The notes: generated by a model not told the origin, from the letters alone. A DNA stretch of 64,000 nt from Flagellimonas oceani (GCF_011068285.1 NZ_CP049616.1:2956501-3020500); one strand, 5' to 3'. Shown: positions 54,053-62,946, counted from the stretch's first letter. Numbers and translations: made by a program.

Positions 54053-55051
54053 TTATAATTTATGTTGTAAAAATGGATAGTCTTCTTGCTCGTAAACGGT
54101 GTCGTACAATTGTTCTTTTGGTGGGAAATCCGACTCTTCGGCAAATTTCTCGCACTCCTTAACAAGGTCCTTCACTTTTTTATCGATTTTCTTAAGGTCG
54201 TCCTCGGATGCATATCCTTTCTCAAGGATCACATCTTTCACCTGAGTGATCGGATCTATCTTTTTATATTCTTCAACTTCTTCTTTAGTTCGGTAATGCT
54301 GAGCATCGGACATGGAGTGTCCTCGGTACCTGTACGTCTTCATCTCCAAGAAAGTTGGTCCCCCTCCTGTACGGGCACGCTCGATGGCCTTGTCCATTTC
54401 CTTAGCAACTATGGCAGGATCCATTCCGTCCACCGGGCTACATGGCATTTCATAACCAAGACCCAATTTCCAGATTTCCGTGGAATGTGATGTACGTGCC
54501 ACAGAGGTTCCCATGGCATAACCGTTGTTCTCGCAAATGAAAACCACTGGCAATTGCCACAACATAGCCAAGTTGAAGGCCTCGTGCAACGAACCTTGTC
54601 TTACGGCACCATCGCCCATATAACAAAGTGTTACCGAATCCCTTTTAAAATATTTGTCACCAAAGGCCAACCCGGCACCCAAGGGAATTTGCCCCCCTAC
54701 GATTCCGTGACCACCATAAAAGCGGTGTTCTTTGGAGAAAATATGCATGGAACCGCCCATACCTTTTGAGGTTCCGGTCACTTTACCATAAAGTTCTGCC
54801 ATAACCCTTCGAGGGTCTACCCCCATACCAATGGGCTGAACGTGGTTCCGGTAGGCAGTGATCATCCTGTCCTTTTCGAGGTCCATGGCATGCAATGCAC
54901 CTGCCAGAACAGCTTCTTGCCCATTGTAAAGGTGCAAGAAACCCCTAACTTTTTGTTGAATATATACGGCGGCCAGTTTATCCTCGAACTTTCTCCAGAA
55001 ATACATGTCCTCGTACCATTTAAGGTAAACTTCTTTGGTGATTTTTTTCAT
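54053..55051 (-). CDS. pdhA: Pyruvate dehydrogenase E1 component, alpha subunit
   Basis: E1-alpha binds thiamine diphosphate and decarboxylates pyruvate together with E1-beta. The 332-aa protein has the ThDP motif MGDGAVRQGSLHEAFNLA...VFICENN and the phosphorylation-loop-like YRYRGHSMSDAQHYRTK. The beta subunit gene is not adjacent, which is usual in flavobacteria. It is the first gene of the E1-alpha/E2 pair, and cytidine deaminase lies upstream on the same strand. Confidence 0.95.
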   Translation of the reverse strand: MKKITKEVYLKWYEDMYFWRKFEDKLAAVYIQQKVRGFLHLYNGQEAVLAGALHAMDLEKDRMITAYRNHVQPIGMGVDPRRVMAELYGKVTGTSKGMGGSMHIFSKEHRFYGGHGIVGGQIPLGAGLAFGDKYFKRDSVTLCYMGDGAVRQGSLHEAFNLAMLWQLPVVFICENNGYAMGTSVARTSHSTEIWKLGLGYEMPCSPVDGMDPAIVAKEMDKAIERARTGGGPTFLEMKTYRYRGHSMSDAQHYRTKEEVEEYKKIDPITQVKDVILEKGYASEDDLKKIDKKVKDLVKECEKFAEESDFPPKEQLYDTVYEQEDYPFLQHKL

Positions 55052-55132
55052 CTATAGTAGTAATTAAATGAATTTCCCCTGTACTGGGGACAGCAAAAAT
55101 ACATATATATCTCTTTTGGAAAAAGAATTGAA

Positions 55133-55624
55133 TTAAGAATCGCCCAAAAATGAGCTATTGAATGCCAATGGCAGAATATCGGCCATGGAATTACATTTAT
55201 ATATGGGCCCTGTTTCCGAACTTAACAATAGTGAAATTGGTAATCGCTGTTTTTGTTCGTATTCTATAATGGATTGCCTGCAATTGCCACAGGGCGCTGC
55301 AGGTGAAACTGTCCCATCTTTGGAGGAAGAAGCACAGATAGCAATGGTTTTTACGGCTACACCGGGATATTTTGCCCCTGCATGAAAAATAGCGACACGC
55401 TCTGCACAAAGACCGGCAGGATAGGATGCATTTTCCTGATTGCTCCCAATGATCACTTCTCCGTTTTCGAGTAACACAGCGGCCCCAACCCTAAATTTGG
55501 AGTACGGAGCGTATGCGTTCTGCCTGGCCATGGACGCTTCATGTAACAATTTTTGTTCGTTTTGTGACAACTCCGATGCATCATCAAAAATGAGCAGTTC
55601 AAAACCAATTTTCTTTTTTTCCAT
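55133..55624 (-). CDS. cdd: Cytidine deaminase
   Basis: Cdd converts (deoxy)cytidine to (deoxy)uridine in pyrimidine salvage. The 163-aa zinc enzyme has the Cys/Glu motif SYPAGLCAERVAIFHAG and the second zinc pair in APCGNCRQSIIEYE. I use the ATG at 55624 (MEKKKIGF); an ATG at 55657 would lie within the porV terminator. It follows porV on the same strand, a gene order common in flavobacteria. Confidence 0.93.
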   Translation of the reverse strand: MEKKKIGFELLIFDDASELSQNEQKLLHEASMARQNAYAPYSKFRVGAAVLLENGEVIIGSNQENASYPAGLCAERVAIFHAGAKYPGVAVKTIAICASSSKDGTVSPAAPCGNCRQSIIEYEQKQRLPISLLLSSETGPIYKCNSMADILPLAFNSSFLGDS

Positions 55625-55655
55625 GTAATCTTTTAGGATATACCCAAAAATAAAC

Positions 55656-55679
55656 AAACCTGCCCCAACGGACAGGTTT
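55656..55679 (-). terminator. Probable terminator between porV and cdd
   Basis: AAACCTG (55656-55662) pairs with CAGGTTT (55673-55679), with CC/GG pairs inside the loop. On the minus strand it follows the porV stop by about 25 bp and has a short T-rich tail (GTTTGTTTATTTTTG). It is weaker than the other terminators. Confidence 0.6.
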
Positions 55680-55702
55680 TCAATTATATATTTTAAACCA
55701 CC

Positions 55703-56851
55703 TTAATCGTTGAAGAATTCCTCTCCAAAATCAAAGCTGAGCGAGAAACGCAATGTGTTTTCCAATGGATTTCTGACCTGAGAGGTCGAGAACAGATAGG
55801 ATAGGTCTATTTGGGCCGATTTGAATTTGAAGCCCGCTCCCAATGTAAAGAACTTTCGGGAACCTTTTTCCTCACTTTCGTTAAAGTAACCGCTTCGCAA
55901 CATAAAGGCTTCCCTAAATCGGTACTCTGCACCGAGTGCCCAAGTCACCTCTTTCAATTCTTCACTGAAACCATCCGGGGCATCCCCAAAAGATTCAAAA
56001 ACTCCGTTAAAGAAACTTATATTCTGATATTCATCGTTGTCTTCCGTGGTAATCTGACCATCCCCGTTAAAATCCCTTGGCGTAGGGACCAATAGTTTGT
56101 TGAACTCGGTATTGATGGCCAAAACATTGTCTTGATCAAAAATAAAATCGAAACCAACACCCAGTTTCAGGTTGGTCGGCAAAAAGTTTTCCTGTCCTCC
56201 TTCATCATATTGCAAAGAGCCTCCCAAATTGGAAATATTGAATCCAGCTCTCCAACGGCCATCATAATTGCTGTATGCAATCTCCCTGGACCTGTAAAAT
56301 CCTGCAACATCCACGGCAAATGCATTGGCTGCCTGTGAATCCTGCACACCATCCTGAAATCTTAGATTTGAACTTATAAACCTACCTCCAACGGCCATGG
56401 AAAATGTTGGGCTCAATTTTAAGGAATAAGAGCCATCCAAAGCAAACTCGTTGGGTTTTACCAAAGTTGGGTCTTGATCTATGGTCTGTCTCAGTTCGAT
56501 TTCCCCCAATCCAAAATAACGCAGTCCAAATGCAAAAGCACTTTGGTCGTTAAGTTTGTTATAATAATTGGCATTTAGCAAGGAAACATCGTTGACAATG
56601 GTTTCCAAGTACGGGGTATAGCTTATTCCGACACCTGATTTTTTATTGGCAAATGCATATTTGGCCGGGTTCCACTGTTGGGAATATGCATCAAAGGAGG
56701 TGGCGACACCCATATCCCCCATACCTGATGCCCGCGCATCGGCTGCAATGGTCAAAAACGGAACTGCTGTGGTAATCGCTCTTTCTTGTTGTGCGCTCAT
56801 CGACGGTGCCCCTACGATGACCAACAACACCAATACGAGTAACTTTCTCAT
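55703..56851 (-). CDS. porV: Type IX secretion system outer membrane protein PorV
   Basis: PorV (LptO) is a 14-strand outer-membrane barrel that shuttles type IX cargo from the SprA channel to the PorU attachment complex. The 382-aa protein has a signal peptide (to SMSAQ, residue 20). It then has the hallmark start AITTAVPFLTIAADARASGMGDMGVATSFDAYSQQWNPA (hallmarks: ADARASGMGD, QWNPAKYAF), and it ends with the aromatic strand LRFSLSFDFGEEFFND. It is divergent from gldJ, but the sortase gene porU that commonly sits between them is absent. Confidence 0.93.
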   Translation of the reverse strand: MRKLLVLVLLVIVGAPSMSAQQERAITTAVPFLTIAADARASGMGDMGVATSFDAYSQQWNPAKYAFANKKSGVGISYTPYLETIVNDVSLLNANYYNKLNDQSAFAFGLRYFGLGEIELRQTIDQDPTLVKPNEFALDGSYSLKLSPTFSMAVGGRFISSNLRFQDGVQDSQAANAFAVDVAGFYRSREIAYSNYDGRWRAGFNISNLGGSLQYDEGGQENFLPTNLKLGVGFDFIFDQDNVLAINTEFNKLLVPTPRDFNGDGQITTEDNDEYQNISFFNGVFESFGDAPDGFSEELKEVTWALGAEYRFREAFMLRSGYFNESEEKGSRKFFTLGAGFKFKSAQIDLSYLFSTSQVRNPLENTLRFSLSFDFGEEFFND

Positions 56852-57245
56852 TCTAAGTATTTAGCGTTTAGTAAAGTTATTTAATCCAAAACAATTCTTT
56901 TGGACTTATTACACATAAACGGTGTTTTAACGAAATTCTTATGTTGAGGTAGATATTTATAATAATAGGTAGGGATAAATCACATCCTATTTTGATTCAA
57001 AAGTGTGAAAACATCCATAGTTCCTATCATAACCGTTAAAAACCATCCTCTTCATACTATTTTGTAACCTTCTCCGTTAGTGAAGTGTGGCATGCTGCAT
57101 TTTTTGTATGTCAGAAATATTTGATGAGCACAAAATATAATGGTAAAAACACCGTTCTAATGCCATCGAAAGATTTAAAAAATCAAAACAAGTCGAAGAT
57201 ACTGAGGGTCAAAACCCTGAGATTTAAAGTACTCAAGCCCAAATT
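56852..57245. other. Intergenic region between divergent porV and gldJ
   Basis: A 394-bp AT-rich spacer. On the porV side TAACTTTA (minus strand, near 56875) is a 7/8 match to the -7 box. TCCAAAA/TTTTGGA (56885-56891, 56898-56904) is a 7-bp inverted repeat. On the gldJ side AGGGT/ACCCT (57205-57209, 57214-57218) could form a small leader hairpin. No ORF, tRNA or remnant of porU coding sequence was found. Confidence 0.55.
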
Positions 57246-58898
57246 ATGAAAAAACACTTAATTAAAGTTGTACTTTCTTGCGCCGTAGTGATGGGAAGTT
57301 TTTCCAGTTGTAAAAACTCTTCCTCATCAAAGAATGTCTCCAGAGCCACTGGTTGGAAAATTAATGCCAAAGAGGGAGGTTTTCAATACAATTCGGATTT
57401 TAAAGAACAAGAAACTCCTCCAGGAACCGTATTTGTAGAGGGTGGAACTTTTACCAAAGGTAAAGTCCAGGACGACATTATGCATGATTGGAACAACACG
57501 CCTACACAACAGCACGTTCAGTCATTCTACATGGACGAGACAGAAGTAACCAATGTGATGTACCTTGAATATTTGGATTACCTGAAGGCGGTGTACCCTC
57601 CGGACGACCCAAAATATGCAAATATTTACCAAGGTGCCCTACCGGATACCTTGGTATGGAGAAACCGATTGGGCTTTAACGAAACAATGACCAACAACTA
57701 CCTAAGACACCCTGCGTATGCGGAGTATCCCGTTGTAGGTGTAAACTGGGTGCAGGCCACCCAATATGCCGAATGGAGAACCGATAGGGTAAACGAAGTT
57801 ATGTTGGAAAGAGAGGGCTACCTTGCCGACGATACCAAGTACAAAGTATTGAACGGCGAATTGGAAGGTACTTTCAGTACCGAGGCCTACTTGAACAATC
57901 CAGAGTCCGTTTATGGAGGTGAGATTGATTCCCTACAAGGAAAACAGAAAAAAGATTCCATCAACTCCTTTGCCAAAAGAAGCAGTGGTGTAATTATGCC
58001 AGAATACAGATTGCCTACCGAAACCGAATGGGAATATGCTGCCCAGGCACTTGTTGGAACCAGAGAATACAATAACTACAGAGGTAGAAAAAAATATCCT
58101 TGGGAAGGTGACTATACCCGTAACGGTCAACGTGTGGGTAGAGGGGACCAATTGGCCAACTTTAAACAAGGAAAAGGAGATTACGGCGGTATTGCCGGAT
58201 GGTCCGATGACGGAGCCGATATCACAGGTCAGGTAAAATCATACAAGCCCAACGATTTTGGTCTATATGACATGGCCGGTAACGTAAACGAATGGGTTGC
58301 GGATGTGTATCGCCCAATAGTTGATGATGAAATAAGCGATTTCAACTATTACCGCGGAAACGTTTTCACGAAAAAAGCCATAGGCGAAGACGGAAAAGTT
58401 GAGGTATTAAAGGATGAAATTGTATACGACACCTTGCCAAACGGTAAAATTGTAGCTGTCAACCTTCCAGGGGAAATCAAGGAAGTTCCGGTAACCGAAG
58501 AGGAAACCTACCTAAGAACCAACTTCGATAAAAGTGACAACAGAGGTTTTAGGGATGGAGATCCAGGATCTTCAAGATTCTTTAGCCGCTTTAGCGAAGA
58601 GGATGGCGACACCCAAAAAATGTACGACTCTCCTAAGCACCAGGTTGAGCGCAACGAGGATGGTGAAATTGTTCGCCAATATGACGAATCCAACTACAGA
58701 ACATCTTTGATCAACAACGAGGTTCGCGTGTACAAAGGTGGATCATGGAGAGACCGCGCTTACTGGTTGGACCCTGCACAACGTAGATATTTGCCACAAT
58801 ATATGGCAACGGACGATATCGGCTTTAGATGTGCCATGTCCAGAGTTGGATCCAAATCCAGATCTAAAAAGACAGTACGCCACAAAAAGGCGAGATAA
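57246..58898 (+). CDS. gldJ: Gliding motility lipoprotein GldJ
   Basis: GldJ is an essential lipoprotein of the gliding/type IX secretion machinery. The 550-aa protein has lipobox MGSFSSC (Cys 22). A formylglycine-generating-enzyme (SUMF1)-like domain spans about 60-540, with FVEGGTFTKG, FYMDETEVTNVMYLEYLDYL, YPVVGVNWVQATQYAEWRT, YRLPTETEWEYAA, YDMAGNVNEWVADVY and GGSWRDRAYWLDPAQRRYL. The tail is very basic (SRSKKTVRHKKAR). murF follows 65 bp downstream after a terminator. Its presence predicts gliding or at least a functional type IX system. Confidence 0.96.
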   Translation: MKKHLIKVVLSCAVVMGSFSSCKNSSSSKNVSRATGWKINAKEGGFQYNSDFKEQETPPGTVFVEGGTFTKGKVQDDIMHDWNNTPTQQHVQSFYMDETEVTNVMYLEYLDYLKAVYPPDDPKYANIYQGALPDTLVWRNRLGFNETMTNNYLRHPAYAEYPVVGVNWVQATQYAEWRTDRVNEVMLEREGYLADDTKYKVLNGELEGTFSTEAYLNNPESVYGGEIDSLQGKQKKDSINSFAKRSSGVIMPEYRLPTETEWEYAAQALVGTREYNNYRGRKKYPWEGDYTRNGQRVGRGDQLANFKQGKGDYGGIAGWSDDGADITGQVKSYKPNDFGLYDMAGNVNEWVADVYRPIVDDEISDFNYYRGNVFTKKAIGEDGKVEVLKDEIVYDTLPNGKIVAVNLPGEIKEVPVTEEETYLRTNFDKSDNRGFRDGDPGSSRFFSRFSEEDGDTQKMYDSPKHQVERNEDGEIVRQYDESNYRTSLINNEVRVYKGGSWRDRAYWLDPAQRRYLPQYMATDDIGFRCAMSRVGSKSRSKKTVRHKKAR

Positions 58899-58916
58899 AA
58901 AAGTTATTGAGTATTT

Positions 58917-58952
58917 TAAAAGCCCCGGCCAAAAAGGTCGGGGCTTTTTTTT
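58917..58952 (+). terminator. Rho-independent terminator after gldJ
   Basis: AAAAGCCCCGGCC pairs with GGTCGGGGCTTTT around AAAAA, followed by eight T. A -7-like box TATCTTCG (58952-58959) for murF begins at the end of the T-run. Confidence 0.93.
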
Positions 58953-58963
58953 ATCTTCGATTT

Positions 58964-60238
58964 ATGACGATGAAAGAGTTGCACGCTCTATTTTTAGAGC
59001 ATCCCACCATAAGTACGGACACCCGGAAAATCACCGAAAACTGTCTGTTTTTTGCCTTGAAAGGCCCCAACTTTAACGGCAATGCCTTTGCGCAAAGCGC
59101 GTTGGACAATGGAGCTGCCTACGCCATAATCGACGAGGAGGAATTCAAAACCTCCGACAGGTTTCTTCTTTTCGAAGATGTTTTGGCCACCTTGCAACAG
59201 TTGGCAACCTACCATAGAAATTATTCCAAGGCCAGAATCGTATCGCTGACGGGAAGCAATGGAAAAACCACCACCAAAGAGCTTATCAACGCTGTTATCT
59301 CTAAAAAATATGACACCATAGCCACCAAGGGCAACCTTAACAACCATATCGGGGTTCCTTTGACCTTGCTGTCCATAAAAGAGGACACCGAGATCGCCAT
59401 TGTGGAAATGGGCGCCAATCACAAAAAGGAAATCGAGTTCTTGTGCGGCATTGCCCAGCCAGATTTTGGTTATATCACCAATTTTGGAAAGGCCCATTTG
59501 GAAGGTTTCGGAGGCGTGGAAGGTGTAATCCAAGGAAAAAGCGAACTCTACGATTATTTAATCGGCCACAACAAATATGTTTTCTTAAATGCCGACGATG
59601 ATATTCAGAAGGAAAAGTTAGCGAGCTACACCAAAAAAATGGGCTTTAGCTCCAGTGACCATCAATATTATAACATAAAGTTCCTCGGCGCCGACCCCTA
59701 TGTGGCAGTGGAGGTGGAAGGAACACAAATACAAACACAATTGGTGGGCAAATACAATTTTTCCAATTGTTGCGCCGCTATTTTAATGGGAAAATATTTT
59801 AATGTTCCCATTGAGGATATCAAATCGGCGATTGAGGGTTATCGTCCGGAAAACAATAGGTCACAATTATTGTCCAAAAATGGTTTCGATATCATTCTGG
59901 ATGCATACAACGCCAATCCGACGAGCATGAGGGCTGCCTTGGAAAACTTCGATTTAATGAAGGCCAAGAGAAAGACTTTGATCATCGGGGATATGTTCGA
60001 GCTTGGCAACACAGCGGCCGAAGAGCATCAGGCCATTGCAGATTTTGCCAACGAGCTACAATTTGATGAAACATACCTCGTTGGTGAAAATTTCTATGCG
60101 ACCAAAACATCTTTGAACAAATTCAAATCGTTTGATGCCCTAAAGGAACATTTGATGAAGAATCCTTTGGAAAAAGCATCAATGCTTATAAAAGGGTCAA
60201 GGGGGATGGCTTTGGAGCGGGTATTAGAGGTGTTATGA
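58964..60238 (+). CDS. murF: UDP-MurNAc-tripeptide D-alanyl-D-alanine ligase
   Basis: MurF adds D-Ala-D-Ala to the UDP-MurNAc tripeptide in the cytoplasm. The 424-aa enzyme has the P-loop VSLTGSNGKTTTKELI, the conserved TKGNLNNHIGVPLTLL, EMGANHKKEIEFL, KAHLEGFGGVEG and DAYNANPTSMRAAL motifs, and an intact C-terminal domain. It is a useful contrast to the truncated homologue at 20678. ATG codons at 58964 and 58970 are both possible. It lies in the frequent gldJ-murF arrangement. Confidence 0.95.
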   Translation: MTMKELHALFLEHPTISTDTRKITENCLFFALKGPNFNGNAFAQSALDNGAAYAIIDEEEFKTSDRFLLFEDVLATLQQLATYHRNYSKARIVSLTGSNGKTTTKELINAVISKKYDTIATKGNLNNHIGVPLTLLSIKEDTEIAIVEMGANHKKEIEFLCGIAQPDFGYITNFGKAHLEGFGGVEGVIQGKSELYDYLIGHNKYVFLNADDDIQKEKLASYTKKMGFSSSDHQYYNIKFLGADPYVAVEVEGTQIQTQLVGKYNFSNCCAAILMGKYFNVPIEDIKSAIEGYRPENNRSQLLSKNGFDIILDAYNANPTSMRAALENFDLMKAKRKTLIIGDMFELGNTAAEEHQAIADFANELQFDETYLVGENFYATKTSLNKFKSFDALKEHLMKNPLEKASMLIKGSRGMALERVLEVL

Positions 60239-60293
60239 TTGGTTGTTACGTTTATAAAACCATGAATCCGAATTTTCCTGTGCCGCATTACCA

Positions 60294-60500
60294 TCATTTT
60301 GTGGAAACGAGAAGCTCCCTGACATCCACATCCAAGGCTTTTGCGATTTGAAATAGTGTTTCAACCCTTGGTTGCATATCATTCCGGCACCATTTTGAAA
60401 CAGTATTTGTATTCATATCCAATTCATCTGCCAGCCAATTATTGGTTTTTCCCTTTTCGGCTAAAACCGCTTTAATTCTATTGTAAAATGGTTTATCCAT
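60294..60500 (-). CDS. XRE-family helix-turn-helix regulator
   Basis: A 68-aa Cro/CI-type DNA-binding protein made only of the HTH_3 domain: IKAVLAEKGKTNNWLADELD and NTVSKWCRNDMQPRVETLFQIAKALDVDVRELL cover helices 1-5 (each quoted in part). Its targets are not known. It is convergent with murF (55 bp) and divergent from the small coiled-coil gene. Confidence 0.88.
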   Translation of the reverse strand: MDKPFYNRIKAVLAEKGKTNNWLADELDMNTNTVSKWCRNDMQPRVETLFQIAKALDVDVRELLVSTK

Positions 60501-60570
60501 AGCAATTGCTGTGATTGAGCAATAAAAATAATCAAGAAAAACAACTGTTATAAGTATTAAAATATGCCTT

Positions 60571-60603
60571 GTTGGGAGATTTAAAAATCTTTACATAACT
60601 TTG
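60571..60603 (+). promoter_or_regulatory. Promoter of the small coiled-coil gene
   Basis: GTTG (60571-60574), 21 bp, then a perfect -7 box TAACTTTG (60596-60603). A leader of about 55 nt would precede the ATG at 60664. Confidence 0.5.
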
Positions 60604-60663
60604 AAATGCTTTATTAGGAGATAAATAGACCTTTAAAGTTTTTTTAGAGATAAAAACATAACT

Positions 60664-60825
60664 ATGAGCAAAAGTTTTTCCCGATCAGACTTAGAACAAA
60701 TCATCAGCCTACAACAAGAAAGCCTACAGGCCATGCAAAAGGTGTTGGGCGGTTTACGTAACCAAAACGAACGCTTGGAGCGCAGTAACCAAAAATTAAG
60801 AAAAAGAATTTCGGAATATGAGTAG
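60664..60825 (+). CDS. Small coiled-coil protein (53 aa)
   Basis: A short gene encoding MSKSFSRSDLEQIISLQQES followed by LQAMQKVLGGLRNQNERLER and a basic end. The heptad-like pattern from residue 9 to the end predicts one amphipathic coiled-coil helix. It has a recognisable promoter, an ATG behind an A-rich leader and a stop 6 bp before the convergent tRNA gene. No family recognised; it could be a small scaffold or regulatory protein. Confidence 0.6.
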   Translation: MSKSFSRSDLEQIISLQQESLQAMQKVLGGLRNQNERLERSNQKLRKRISEYE

Positions 60826-60831
60826 AAAAAG

Positions 60832-60906
60832 TGGGATATACTGGATTCGAACCAGTGACCTCTGCCCTGTCAAGGCAGCGCTCTAAACCAACTGAGCTAA
60901 TATCCC
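60832..60906 (-). tRNA. tRNA-Val (anticodon GAC)
   Basis: Read on the minus strand it folds as a cloverleaf: acceptor GGGATAT/ATATCCC, D-arm GCTC...GAGC, anticodon stem CTGCC/GGCAG with loop TTGACAG (anticodon GAC, reads Val codon GUC/GUU) and T-arm ACTGG-TTCGAAT-CCAGT. The discriminator base is A and CCA is not encoded. It lies 27 bp after queD on the same strand and is followed by a short T-run. Confidence 0.95.
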
Positions 60907-60933
60907 TTTGAAAACGGGGTGCAATATCGGAAA

Positions 60934-61347
60934 TTAATCCCAATCTCCATACTCTGCAGAGTTCTTTGATGTCTCGTGCAAGGTAATATGCAACAATTGC
61001 CCCTTTTTAAGCTTGGGTTTTAGAATATCGTAGATCACTTTTACAAAATACTCCGTTGTCGGAAGCAGATTTTCGAACTCCGGACAATCCTCGTTCAAAT
61101 TTTTGTGGTCAAAGCGTTCCTCTACCTCATCATGGATCAATGTTCCCAGCTCGGCAAGGTCCATTACAAACCCGGTATCGGGGTCTACCTCGCCCTTTAT
61201 CCGTACTTCAAGGTCAAAATTATGACCGTGAAAGCTAGGACTGTTGCATTTACCGAACACCTCAATATTCTTTTCCTTGCTCCATTTTGGGTTATGGAGC
61301 CTGTGCGCGGCGTTAAAATGTGCTTTTCTACAAATCGTGGCAATCAT
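60934..61347 (-). CDS. queD: 6-carboxytetrahydropterin synthase / 6-pyruvoyltetrahydropterin synthase homologue
   Basis: QueD makes 6-carboxy-tetrahydropterin on the way to queuosine, a tRNA wobble-base modification. The 137-aa protein shows the zinc His residues in KAHFNAAHRL and SFHGHNFDLEV, the catalytic Cys in GKCNSPSFHG, and the C-terminal TLHETSKNSAEY. The other queuosine genes are not in the window. A pterin role other than queuosine cannot be excluded. Confidence 0.9.
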   Translation of the reverse strand: MIATICRKAHFNAAHRLHNPKWSKEKNIEVFGKCNSPSFHGHNFDLEVRIKGEVDPDTGFVMDLAELGTLIHDEVEERFDHKNLNEDCPEFENLLPTTEYFVKVIYDILKPKLKKGQLLHITLHETSKNSAEYGDWD

Positions 61348-61432
61348 GCTGCAAAGTTAAGTTCTTTTTCTGCAATCCTATTTTATTGGTTCAAAAAAAT
61401 GTGCAAAAGGATTCTGAACGTTTCCCATTTGA

Positions 61433-61464
61433 ATTGATATTCCATCTTCTTCTTGTTAACTTTA
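61433..61464 (+). promoter_or_regulatory. Candidate promoter of the metallo-hydrolase gene
   Basis: ATTG (61433-61436), 20 bp, then TAACTTTA (61457-61464), a 7/8 match to the -7 box. The ATG at 61516 would have a leader of about 45 nt. Confidence 0.35.
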
Positions 61465-61515
61465 TAGGATGGGCGAATTGCCTTCAAAATAACATATGAA
61501 ATAAAATACTATACT

Positions 61516-62199
61516 ATGAAAATCACCTTTCTAGGACACGCTTCTTTCTTGATCGAGATGAACGGAAAACATATTTTGGTCGACCCTTTTATCACCGGCA
61601 ACGAGATGGCATCCGATATTAATATTGATGACCTTAAAGTCGACTATATTTTTCTGACCCATGGCCACCAAGACCATGTGCTTGATGTGGAAGCCATAGC
61701 CAAGAACAATCCTGATGCCCTATTGGTTTCCAATTTTGAGGTGGTGAGTTGGTTTGGCGATAAAGGTATCGATGGACACGGTATGAACCATGGAGGAAAA
61801 TACACCTTTGATTTTGGAACGGCCAAATACGTGACCGCTATTCATTCCAGTATGCTGCCCGACGGAAGCAATGGCGGAAATCCTGGAGGCTTTGTGCTAT
61901 GGGACGACTCCAAATGCATTTATATTGCTGGCGACACTGCCTTGACCAAGGACATGGAACTGATTCCTATGACCTGCCCAAAACTGGATATGGCCATTTT
62001 ACCGATTGGCGACAATTTTACAATGGGCTATGAGGATGCGACCATTGCAAGCGACTTTATTAAATGTGACCAAGTCATCGGTTGCCATTACGACACTTTC
62101 CCCCCAATTAAATTGGATAAATCCAAAGCTGCGGAATATTTTGAGAAGAAAGGCAAAAAATTGATTCTGCCCGATATTGGGGAGTCCATTGACTTATAA
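61516..62199 (+). CDS. Metal-dependent hydrolase, metallo-beta-lactamase fold (UPF0173 type)
   Basis: A 227-aa single-domain enzyme of the metallo-beta-lactamase superfamily. The zinc motif is FLTHGHQDHVLDVEAIAKNN (HxHxDH), with further ligands in HSSMLPDGSNGGN, IYIAGDTALTKDM and IGCHYDTFPPI. It corresponds to the UPF0173 hydrolases, for which the physiological substrate is unknown. It stands alone with a terminator after it. Confidence 0.9.
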   Translation: MKITFLGHASFLIEMNGKHILVDPFITGNEMASDINIDDLKVDYIFLTHGHQDHVLDVEAIAKNNPDALLVSNFEVVSWFGDKGIDGHGMNHGGKYTFDFGTAKYVTAIHSSMLPDGSNGGNPGGFVLWDDSKCIYIAGDTALTKDMELIPMTCPKLDMAILPIGDNFTMGYEDATIASDFIKCDQVIGCHYDTFPPIKLDKSKAAEYFEKKGKKLILPDIGESIDL

Positions 62200-62206
62200 A
62201 AACAAA

Positions 62207-62231
62207 AAAGCCTCCGACTTTCGGAGGCTTT
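62207..62231. terminator. Bidirectional terminator after the metallo-hydrolase gene
   Basis: AAAGCCTCCGA (62207-62217) pairs with TCGGAGGCTTT (62221-62231) around CTT. A-rich sequence lies on the left and T-rich on the right, so it can also end the minus-strand lipoprotein transcript. Confidence 0.88.
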
Positions 62232-62238
62232 CTAATTC

Positions 62239-62946
62239 TTAGGGAGCCTTAAAACTCCGCGTCGAAATCGAAAAGTTGCCAGAAGTGTCCTTGGAGATTA
62301 TTTCAACCGAATAGTCGACCCCATCAATAAATTGGATTGGGTCGACAATATTAGCATCGACACCCGTTTCTTCCAATATAATATTTTCGTTTTCAAGAAT
62401 TTTTATGTCATAGGTAAGCGCATCGTCGTCCTCATCACTACCAACCCAACTTATAGACATTTCCATTGTTTCGGTATTAAACGCAACGCTTATTTCTGCT
62501 GCGTAGGGTGCGTAATTGCCCACTGGTATTCCAGGGGTGGTAAAAGAATAGGTGTTTCCTGGTGTTTTCCCAAACTCATTGATTGCTGTAACGGACCAAG
62601 TATAGGTCTTCCCTCTTTGCAGTTCCACTTGGGCCTCCAAATTGGAATACATATTGCTGAATACCTCAGAACTACCTTCCATAACAGCTAATTCGTAATT
62701 GTCCGCAAATTGCGCCTCGTTCCAATTAAAAGCAATCAAGACCATGGAATCGTCCGAGGGTACTTCTTCATAATCGGAACAAGGTTCCCCGTTCACAGGC
62801 AATGTTCCTGTTACTTTCAAAGGCAAATCATTACTGGGTTCAGGTTCCGGGGGCGGTTGTTCCCCTCCGCTTCCTCCCCCACAAGAGCAAAGAATAAGGG
62901 TCATACAAAAACATATCATCTGGGCAATTGACTTCATTGTCTTCAT
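62239..62946 (-). CDS. Lipoprotein with fibronectin type III-like domains
   Basis: A 235-aa lipoprotein (lipobox LILCSC, Cys about 22) with a Gly/Pro/Glu-rich spacer (GGGSGGEQPPPEPEPSND). Two beta-sandwich modules follow that look like Fn3 domains: about 60-140 (ELQRGKTYTWSVTAINEFGK-like) and about 142-235 (SISWVGSDEDDDALTYDIKI). Its start overlaps the stop of the type IX-secreted protein gene by four bases (ATGA), so the two are translationally coupled and probably act together at the surface. Confidence 0.8.
   Translation of the reverse strand: MKTMKSIAQMICFCMTLILCSCGGGSGGEQPPPEPEPSNDLPLKVTGTLPVNGEPCSDYEEVPSDDSMVLIAFNWNEAQFADNYELAVMEGSSEVFSNMYSNLEAQVELQRGKTYTWSVTAINEFGKTPGNTYSFTTPGIPVGNYAPYAAEISVAFNTETMEMSISWVGSDEDDDALTYDIKILENENIILEETGVDANIVDPIQFIDGVDYSVEIISKDTSGNFSISTRSFKAP

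Noticed and set aside
60704..60943. 79-codon minus-strand open frame
   Set aside because: Runs through the tRNA-Val gene and is antisense to the small coiled-coil gene; its sequence is simply translated tRNA.
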